Below, piece after piece: positions 57,837-64,000 of a stretch of 64,000 bases of DNA (its first letter is position 1; every line of letters begins with the position of its first letter). The position numbers were made by a program, and so were the translations under genes. The stretch is from an uncultured Ignisphaera sp. Lineage in GTDB: Archaea; Thermoproteota; Thermoprotei_A; Sulfolobales; Ignisphaeraceae. The DNA is taken from positions 42,639 to 106,638 of the forward strand of contig CALJEI010000003.1 of assembly GCA_938074605.1 (NCBI GenBank), read 5' to 3'. The notes beneath the pieces were generated by a model, which saw only the letters and a program-made list of their open reading frames with translations, had not been told where the DNA came from and made no database searches.

Positions 57837-58910
57837 TTATAATACAACAATCTGTCTACCTAAAGCTCTACGCTTTTCTAGTGCTTCTAGTGCTTCTGTA
57901 GCTTCTTCAAGTTTGAGTCTTCTTGATATAACAGCTCTATAGTTTATCATATTTCTTCTTGCAGCATTTACAACCTCTATCTGTTCACTTAATGAACCAA
58001 CAATAGATCCTGTAAGAATTCTCTCATTTACTACAAATGGGAGTAGTGGGGATATTCTTGCTTCTGCACCAATCATACCGACAAGTATGTATATGCCCAT
58101 TTTAGTAAGAAGGTTGATGTATGTAGTTATTGTTGCTTCTGTACCAGCAGTATCTATTACAGCTTTTAGGCCTTTGCCCCTACTAATCTCCATAATAGCT
58201 TTAACTGGGTCAACCTTAGAGGTATTGACAGTAGCATCTAATTTAGTAATCTTTGATGCAAATTCTATTGATTCATCTCTACCAGCTACACCAATTAGAT
58301 TAACATATGGTGCTAAAACCCTTACCCACTGTATTGCATAGGATCCAAGACCCCCTAGACCTACTACTGCGACATAATCGTCTGGCTCTAGATATGGCAA
58401 CACCTTTTTTACCGCTCTATATGTTGTTAGCCCTGCACAAGCTAATGGTGCTGCTGCTGGTAGATCATCAAGACCTTCAGCATCAACTAGAAATCTATAG
58501 TTTGAGACTAGGAAATACTCCTGTAGACCACCATCAACAGTTATAGCTAGATGTGTAGGATAGTTGCTTAGTTGTGTAAGCCCCTTAATAGTATATAGAT
58601 CATCCCTTGCCCACTGCCATGCATAGACTAGAACACTTCTACCCTCTTTTAGATCATCAGGCACCCTATCCCCTTTAGCAACTATAGTACCTACTACCTC
58701 ATGGGATAATATAAATGGTAGTTTTGGTGGTATTTTTGCTGCAGACCAGTCCCCCCTCCAGACATGTACATCAGTATGACATATGCCAGCGCCAAGAACC
58801 TTAATTAAAACCTGCTCATCTCTAGGCTCAGGAGTTGGAATTTCCTCAATAACAAGCGGTTTGCCAAACTCTTTAACCAATGCTGCACGATGTTTCTTTG
58901 GAAGAAACAT
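57837..58910 (-). CDS. Zinc-dependent alcohol dehydrogenase (medium chain)
   Basis: 357 residues. Catalytic zinc site GAGICHTDVHVW, then HEVVGTIVAKG; NAD-binding VVGLGGLGSYAIQW. The four-Cys structural zinc lobe of many homologues is missing, and the segment instead reads VLVYAWQWARDD. It oxidises alcohols or reduces aldehydes. Divergent from the AOR gene over a short shared promoter, so it may supply or remove AOR's aldehyde. Confidence 0.88.
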   Translation of the reverse strand: MFLPKKHRAALVKEFGKPLVIEEIPTPEPRDEQVLIKVLGAGICHTDVHVWRGDWSAAKIPPKLPFILSHEVVGTIVAKGDRVPDDLKEGRSVLVYAWQWARDDLYTIKGLTQLSNYPTHLAITVDGGLQEYFLVSNYRFLVDAEGLDDLPAAAPLACAGLTTYRAVKKVLPYLEPDDYVAVVGLGGLGSYAIQWVRVLAPYVNLIGVAGRDESIEFASKITKLDATVNTSKVDPVKAIMEISRGKGLKAVIDTAGTEATITTYINLLTKMGIYILVGMIGAEARISPLLPFVVNERILTGSIVGSLSEQIEVVNAARRNMINYRAVISRRLKLEEATEALEALEKRRALGRQIVVL

Positions 58911-59014
58911 ATCTCCTCACCATATTACATCTTTACTGCTAACCCTAATTTGCTTTAATGTCTCAATAGATGGCACTATTATATATGTGGTGGCATCTAC
59001 AATACCTATAAAAA

Positions 59015-59023
59015 TTTATATAT
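59015..59023 (+). promoter_or_regulatory. TATA box for the AOR operon
   Basis: TTTATATAT with a predicted transcript start near 59045, then GGGTGG (59049-59054) and ATG 59063. Confidence 0.55.
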
Positions 59024-59062
59024 GTAGCTCTAGAGGATATTTCTAAGAGGGTGGCTCTAAAA

Positions 59063-60937
59063 ATGGTGCAACCTAAACTATATGGCTATGCAGGCAAGAT
59101 TCTCTGGGCAGATCTATCAACAAAGACATATAAAGTCATAGAAACCTCTATAGAGTTGGTAAAAAATTTTATTGGTGCAAGAGGTTTTGGAGCTAAACTT
59201 CTATGGGATTACATGAAGCCAGGTATAGACCCCTTTAGCTCTGAAAACATGATTATATTCTCTGTAGGGCCCCTAGCCGCAGTTGGTGCCCATAGTACAA
59301 GTAAATTCTTTGTATCATTTAAATCTCCATTGACAGGAACATACTTTAGAAGTGTTGGTGGAGGGAATTTTGGGGCAGAGATGAAGCTAGCTGGCTATGA
59401 TGCAATTATTGTTGTAGGTAAAGCTGAAAAACCTACATATCTATGGGTGCAAGATGACGTTATTGAGTTTAAAGACGCATCTCATGTATGGGGGGCTATA
59501 ACCACTCATACAACCGAGATTCTCCTTAAGGAGACTGATCGTGATGCAAAACTTGTTACCATAGGTCCTGCTGGTGAGAATGTAGTTAGATTTGCATCTA
59601 TACAAACTGATGATACTAGAAGTGCCGGTAGGGGTGGTGGAGGAGCTGTCATGGGTTCTAAGAATCTAAAGGCTATAGTTGTTAAAGGTACTGGAAAGCC
59701 AGAGCTATACAATGAGGAGGAATTTGAGAAACTTGTTGAGGAACAGCTAGATCTCTACCATAAAAATCCAACATTTCATAGCTTTCGAAGTCTTGGGACG
59801 GCTAGCGTCGTCTATTTATTCTATACATTGGGTCACTTCCCAACCTATAACTTTAAGCAGCTAGAGCTTGACAATGTAGAGAGATTTAAACCAGAGGTAC
59901 TTGCAACATATGTTGTTAAAACTGGTAGCTGCTATAATTGTGCTATGGAGTGTTGGCACTTCTTCAAAACATCAAAGGGTCCATATGCAGGTATTATATG
60001 GGATAAACCTGAATATGAAACATTATGGTCTTTTGGTGGTGTATTAGGTGTTACAAATTTAGAGGCAATAATGTATGCAAATATGCTATGTGATATCTAT
60101 GGACTAGACACAATTTCAGCTGGTGTTGCAATAGCTTTTGCTTATGAGCTTTATGAAAAGGGTATACTATCAAAAAGTGAGGTTGACGGCCTTGATCTTA
60201 GATGGGGTAATCTAGAACCTGCATTTGAGCTTATAAGAAAGATTGCTCTTAGGGAGGGTATAGGCAATATTCTTGCAGAGGGTGTAGCACGAGCTGCAGA
60301 GATTATTGGCCGTGGAGCAGAGAGATTTGCTATGCATGGTAAAGGACTTGAGATTCCAGCCTATGACCCAAGATCAGCAAAAGCCCATGGCCTAAGTCTA
60401 GCTACATCAAATATTGGTGCAAGCCACATGATTGGATGGAACACTTATGAGATATCAGGCTTTCCAGAGAAGGTAGACCCATTTACAATTGAGGGTAAGG
60501 GTGCACTTGCAAAAAAAGTTCAAGATACAACAACCATTTATGAGGCTATTGGATTCTGTCTCTTCCCACGGACAATGATACCTCTAGACCTAGCCTCAAG
60601 AATGCTCTATGCTGCTACAGGAATTGAAGAATTTAAAGATATACAGTATCTATTTCTAGTTGGTGAAAGAATATACAATATTGAAAGAGCTTTTAATGTT
60701 AGAGAGGGCTTTACAAGAAAAGATGATACACTACCCGAGAGATTCCTTAGAGAACCTGTTCCTAGAATACCATCAAAGGGACAGGTATTTGAGCTTGATA
60801 AACTGCTTGATGACTACTATATTGCTAGGGGATGGGATGTAAATACAGGTATACCAACAGGAAGAAAGCTTGAGGAGCTAGGTCTACAATATGTTGCAGA
60901 AGAGCTTGCAAAACTTGGGAGGCTACCAGTTGGGTGA
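59063..60937 (+). CDS. Tungsten-containing aldehyde:ferredoxin oxidoreductase (AOR)
   Basis: Oxidises aldehydes to acids and reduces ferredoxin, using a tungsto-bispterin and one [4Fe-4S]. About 624 residues, full length: N-terminal YGYAGKILWADLSTKT, ARGFGAKLLW, the cluster Cys in GSCYNCAMEC (CxxCxxxC) and a distal Cys in IGFCLFPRT, pterin-binding AGRGGGGAVMGSKNLKA and GPAGEN. GTG 59051 is in frame but lies in the Shine-Dalgarno site; ATG 59063 is preferred. Overlaps the MoaD-like gene by four bases. Confidence 0.92.
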   Translation: MVQPKLYGYAGKILWADLSTKTYKVIETSIELVKNFIGARGFGAKLLWDYMKPGIDPFSSENMIIFSVGPLAAVGAHSTSKFFVSFKSPLTGTYFRSVGGGNFGAEMKLAGYDAIIVVGKAEKPTYLWVQDDVIEFKDASHVWGAITTHTTEILLKETDRDAKLVTIGPAGENVVRFASIQTDDTRSAGRGGGGAVMGSKNLKAIVVKGTGKPELYNEEEFEKLVEEQLDLYHKNPTFHSFRSLGTASVVYLFYTLGHFPTYNFKQLELDNVERFKPEVLATYVVKTGSCYNCAMECWHFFKTSKGPYAGIIWDKPEYETLWSFGGVLGVTNLEAIMYANMLCDIYGLDTISAGVAIAFAYELYEKGILSKSEVDGLDLRWGNLEPAFELIRKIALREGIGNILAEGVARAAEIIGRGAERFAMHGKGLEIPAYDPRSAKAHGLSLATSNIGASHMIGWNTYEISGFPEKVDPFTIEGKGALAKKVQDTTTIYEAIGFCLFPRTMIPLDLASRMLYAATGIEEFKDIQYLFLVGERIYNIERAFNVREGFTRKDDTLPERFLREPVPRIPSKGQVFELDKLLDDYYIARGWDVNTGIPTGRKLEELGLQYVAEELAKLGRLPVG

Positions 60938-61218
60938 ATGAGAGGGTGAGGATATACATAGAGTTCTCATGGTCTTTAGCACAAAAAACTGGAAGAAAAT
61001 TCATTTGGCTAGATATAGATAGAGACTCTAAAATAGAGGATCTTTTTTTAAAGATACTCCCCTCAGTAATAGGGAGAGAGATTGGAGAATCCCTATTTAA
61101 ACTTTTTTTAAATGGCGAAATCCTTGTAATAGTAAATGGCATTCTAGTTGTAGATCCATTAACAAAGTTAAGTGATGGAGATAAAATATATATTCAGCCA
61201 ATGGCATTTGGAGGCTAA
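60934..61218 (+). CDS. MoaD/ThiS-like ubiquitin-fold sulfur carrier
   Basis: 94 residues with a beta-grasp pattern and the required C-terminal Gly-Gly (PMAFGG). MoaD-type carriers deliver sulfur to molybdopterin; next to an AOR gene this one probably serves tungstopterin synthesis. GTG start inside the AOR stop, so it is translationally coupled. Confidence 0.8.
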   Translation: MNERVRIYIEFSWSLAQKTGRKFIWLDIDRDSKIEDLFLKILPSVIGREIGESLFKLFLNGEILVIVNGILVVDPLTKLSDGDKIYIQPMAFGG

Positions 61219-61415
61219 AAACATTAAATTGAATAAAATAGTATAGTATCCAAATACTATTTAGTATTTGTTTTGATATAATTGCATATTATAGTGGATC
61301 TATGGCTACAAATATTATTTCAAGGATTGGATGATTATGAAGATTTTAGTGGGGAGTAGCTAGTGGCTATAGGGGTTAGGGGGAATGAGTTAGTTAATCA
61401 CTTTATAGTAGTTTT

Positions 61416-62207
61416 ATGGGTCTCTCACTTAATATTGCTCTGAGAGATATAGAAATTTTTGGCGATCTATATATGAGTGTTGTTTATGTTGTTGGTGAAA
61501 GTCTTCCCGAGGTTTGGGAGCAGAGCCTAGTTAAACTTTCTGAGATTGGTACTGTAATAGATACTGAGTATGGTGAAAAATCTATTGATGCACCTGCAAT
61601 ACTGATTGTAAGAAACCCCTTTGCAGAACCTAGAATACATCTAAAAGGTATTGTAGCAGGATCTCTTAAGGGGCTAATTGAATATGTTGATGAGGTTATT
61701 AAAGGTGTACATGATTATTTGGCTGAGAAATTTGGTTATACCTATCATGAGAGGCTTTTCAGCTATAGGCTTCCAAATGGCTCTACGGTAGATCAGATTG
61801 GAAAGGTTATTGAGAAGCTTAAGAAGATACCATATACTAGAAGAGCTCAGGCAATAACATGGCAGCCGTGGAAGGATCTAGAAACTGAGCATCCACCATG
61901 TCTACAGAGAATATGGTTTAGAGTTGTAGGGGGTAGGTTAGCTATGCATATACATATGAGAAGCAATGATGCATTTAAAGCTGCTTATATGAATATGTAT
62001 GCCTTTACAGAACTTCAAAAGTATGTAGCTGAGCATATAGGTGTTGATGTTGGTTACTACATGCATATCGCAGATTCTTATCATGTATATGAAAAAGATT
62101 GGAAATGGTTTGAAACATTTATTAAACAGATAAAGAGTGGCGAATCAAAGAAAAGATGGATTTCAACACAAGAATATCTAGAATTAATAAAGAGGTTAAA
62201 TAGATAG
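61416..62207 (+). CDS. thyA: ThyA-family thymidylate synthase (archaeal type)
   Basis: 263 residues. The catalytic Cys is in HPPCLQRIWF near 61893. The following block, LAMHIHMRSNDAFKAAYMNM, carries the RSND substrate-binding site of the ThyA/dCMP hydroxymethylase superfamily, and ADSYHVYEKD is the conserved late motif. It would methylate dUMP with methylene-folate or a pterin analogue. Most crenarchaea I know use ThyX. ATG 61416. Confidence 0.85.
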   Translation: MGLSLNIALRDIEIFGDLYMSVVYVVGESLPEVWEQSLVKLSEIGTVIDTEYGEKSIDAPAILIVRNPFAEPRIHLKGIVAGSLKGLIEYVDEVIKGVHDYLAEKFGYTYHERLFSYRLPNGSTVDQIGKVIEKLKKIPYTRRAQAITWQPWKDLETEHPPCLQRIWFRVVGGRLAMHIHMRSNDAFKAAYMNMYAFTELQKYVAEHIGVDVGYYMHIADSYHVYEKDWKWFETFIKQIKSGESKKRWISTQEYLELIKRLNR

Positions 62208-62447
62208 AAATATGGTATCTCTAAAGAATCTATCCCAATGCATAGAATTCTATTATAGAGTATAACAATATAGATCTTGAGAAAAAGACTTTAATACCTT
62301 ATTAGCTAGTATACCATCCTCTCTTGATTTTATGAAAACATTTAGCATTAAAGGATATTACTAAAAGCGTAAAGGTAAATGGTTTAGCTTGGTGTTAAAA
62401 GCTTTTCTTATTCTACATAAAATCTCTATAATTTTTGGTGTACAGCA

Positions 62448-63014
62448 GTGTTGTCTAGGGAGGAAGCTCTAGCTCTACTATATAGATATCTAAAGGATGA
62501 GAAGATGATTAAACATTGTATAGCTGTTGAAGCTATTATGTGCTCTCTAGCTAAAAGACTTGGTGAAAATGAGGTTATCTGGAGCTTGACTGGACTTTTA
62601 CATGATATAGACTATGACTATGTTGAAAGAGATATGGCGAAACATGGTCTAGAGGCTTTAAACATTTTAAGCAGTAGTGGTCTTCCTCGTGAAGCACTAG
62701 AGGCTATAGCTGGCCACAATGAGCATAATGGATTTAGAGTTATAGATGAAAGAGCTTTAAAGATTCTCCACGGGCTTAGGGCATCTGATCACGTCTCTGG
62801 ACTTATTATAGCTACAGCACTTGTAATGCCCAATAAAAAGCTTTCTGAAGTAAAACCTGCAACACTTTTAAGGAAATTTAAATCAAAAGACTTTGCTAGA
62901 GGTGTTGATAGAGAGAGAATTAAAGAGGTAGAGCTTCTTAATGTAGATCTAGAGGAATTTTTACCACTTTCATTAGAAGCACTTCAGAGAATAGCAGATG
63001 AACTAGGGTTGTAG
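62448..63014 (+). CDS. HD-domain hydrolase
   Basis: 188 residues. HD motif LLHDIDYDY with an earlier His (IKHCIAVEAIM) and a later AGHNEHNG, the usual metal-site pattern of small HD hydrolases. Likely a nucleotidase or phosphohydrolase; substrate unknown. GTG 62448 or TTG 62451 start. Confidence 0.85.
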   Translation: MLSREEALALLYRYLKDEKMIKHCIAVEAIMCSLAKRLGENEVIWSLTGLLHDIDYDYVERDMAKHGLEALNILSSSGLPREALEAIAGHNEHNGFRVIDERALKILHGLRASDHVSGLIIATALVMPNKKLSEVKPATLLRKFKSKDFARGVDRERIKEVELLNVDLEEFLPLSLEALQRIADELGL

Positions 63015-63214
63015 CAATAATCAATTTACCTCTAGATACACTTTTATTTTAATATTTCTATCGTAGAGAAGCTGTAGATTAATAGAGAAAATTGGAAAGA
63101 AAACAGTCTTTCTATAGCTCAATTTATTATGTATATAAATTATGGAGCTATAGCAGTCTTTACTTTGCTTAATCTTAAATATCTTTCTAGTGTTTCTAGC
63201 CTAGGTGGCTAATA

Positions 63215-64000
63215 TTGGCTAGAGATATCAAGTGTTTTAAGCATATAGGCTGTGTATCATCTATAGGTATGGGAACCTGGGGTATAGGTGGAGGTTTTTG
63301 GGAGCCAGATAGTAGATTTGATAATGTGTGGATAAAGGTTCTTAGGAGGGGGCTTGAACTAGGGCTAAATCTTATAGATACTGCTGAGATGTATGGTGGT
63401 GGACATAGTGAGGAGATTGTTGGTCAGGCTATAAAAAGTTTTAAAAGAGATGAGATTGTTATAGCTACAAAGGTTTGGCCTATAAATGCATCGTATGAAA
63501 GTGTTTTAAATTCGGCTAGGAAGAGTAGGGAGAGGCTAGGTACATATATAGATATATACCTTCTCCACTGGCCAAGTGAATCTATACCTATATGTGAAAC
63601 TATAAAGGCTTTTGAAAAGCTTGTAGATGATGGAGTTATAAGGGTTTTTGGTCTAAGTAACTTTGATGTTGAGGGTATTAAGAGAGCTAGAGAATGCTGT
63701 AAAAAGTATGATGTTGCTGTAGTGCAAAACCATTTTAGTCTTCTCTATAGAGATGATGAGAGGGCGGTTATACCATATGTACAGAGTGAGGGTCTAATGT
63801 ACATGGCCTATACACCTATAGAGAGAGGAGCACTTGCCAACGATATTTATCTAGCTGAAGTAGGTAGAAGGTATGGCAAAACGGCTACACAAATTGCATT
63901 AAACTGGCTTATATGTATAGATAATGTTGTACCAATACCCAAAGCATCTAACCTTAAACATCTTGAGGAAAATATTGGTGCTTTAGGCTGGAGGCTTAGT
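63215..64000 (+). CDS. Aldo/keto reductase, 5' part (runs off the window)
   Basis: Open for 262 codons from TTG 63215, which follows GGTGG (63204-63208) by six bases, to the window end. Motifs: SIGMGTWGIGGG, the catalytic Asp/Tyr in LIDTAEMYGG, the Lys in IATKVWP, the His in LLHWPSE, and GLSNFDVEGI. NAD(P)H-dependent reduction of aldehydes or ketones; substrate unknown. Confidence 0.88.
   Translation, partial: MARDIKCFKHIGCVSSIGMGTWGIGGGFWEPDSRFDNVWIKVLRRGLELGLNLIDTAEMYGGGHSEEIVGQAIKSFKRDEIVIATKVWPINASYESVLNSARKSRERLGTYIDIYLLHWPSESIPICETIKAFEKLVDDGVIRVFGLSNFDVEGIKRARECCKKYDVAVVQNHFSLLYRDDERAVIPYVQSEGLMYMAYTPIERGALANDIYLAEVGRRYGKTATQIALNWLICIDNVVPIPKASNLKHLEENIGALGWRLS

Overview
The window reads as chromosome from a hyperthermophilic, heterotrophic crenarchaeon (Thermoproteota). 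The evidence is archaeal TATA boxes about 26 bases upstream of starts, several near-leaderless genes, Shine-Dalgarno sites of the GGTGG/GGTGA type, AT-rich sequence, AlaX, a tungsten aldehyde:ferredoxin oxidoreductase, archaeal VapBC relics, coiled-coil/PD-(D/E)XK proteins, and oligopeptide-type ABC importers paired with glycoside metabolism. An Ignisphaera-like organism would fit, but that is inference. No rRNA, tRNA, CRISPR array or intact insertion sequence was recognised.

Layout. Bases 1-9.7 kb hold mixed housekeeping and membrane genes: the end of a PfkB sugar kinase, an exported HExxH peptidase, an NSUN-type RNA methyltransferase, a YkgJ-like Cys protein, AlaX, a one-domain chromate transporter, a HAD phosphatase that seems to start at AUA, a DUF3786 protein and a GPH-type sugar symporter. 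Bases 10.2-25.9 kb are a glycan-uptake locus: two tandem, anciently duplicated five-gene ABC importers (two permeases, two ATPases, one Pro/Thr-linked membrane-anchored binding protein with its own promoter), followed by a GH3 beta-glycosidase. A Thr-rich stalked surface protein converges on it.

Bases 27.4-28.6 kb are a gene desert with a 20-bp inverted repeat and a decayed vapBC pair. Next come LarE, a metallophosphoesterase, a subtilisin split by a +1 frameshift, a DUF1028 Ntn-hydrolase-like protein, and a divergent third (peptide-type) ABC importer at 33.2-38.5 kb. Bases 39-42.7 kb carry two ferritin-like proteins, a rubredoxin-like partner, a DUF1122-like protein and a coiled-coil nuclease-fold protein. 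Two tandem FGGY kinases follow.

Bases 46.2-57.7 kb have long spacers between glutamine synthetase, a UroD-family methyltransferase-like protein, a multi-cluster radical SAM protein, a BASS/ACR3-like transporter, methenyl-H4MPT cyclohydrolase (Mch), a HypE-like AIR-synthase homologue and an iron-sulfur flavoprotein. This suggests one-carbon or corrinoid-type chemistry. Bases 57.8-61.2 kb form a redox locus: alcohol dehydrogenase divergent from a tungsten AOR with its MoaD-like partner. A ThyA-type thymidylate synthase, an HD hydrolase and the 5' part of an aldo/keto reductase end the window.

Most likely standouts: an AUA-initiated HAD gene, the frameshifted subtilisin, the nonsense-riddled vapBC, the duplicated glycan importers, and the UroD/radical SAM/Mch neighbourhood.
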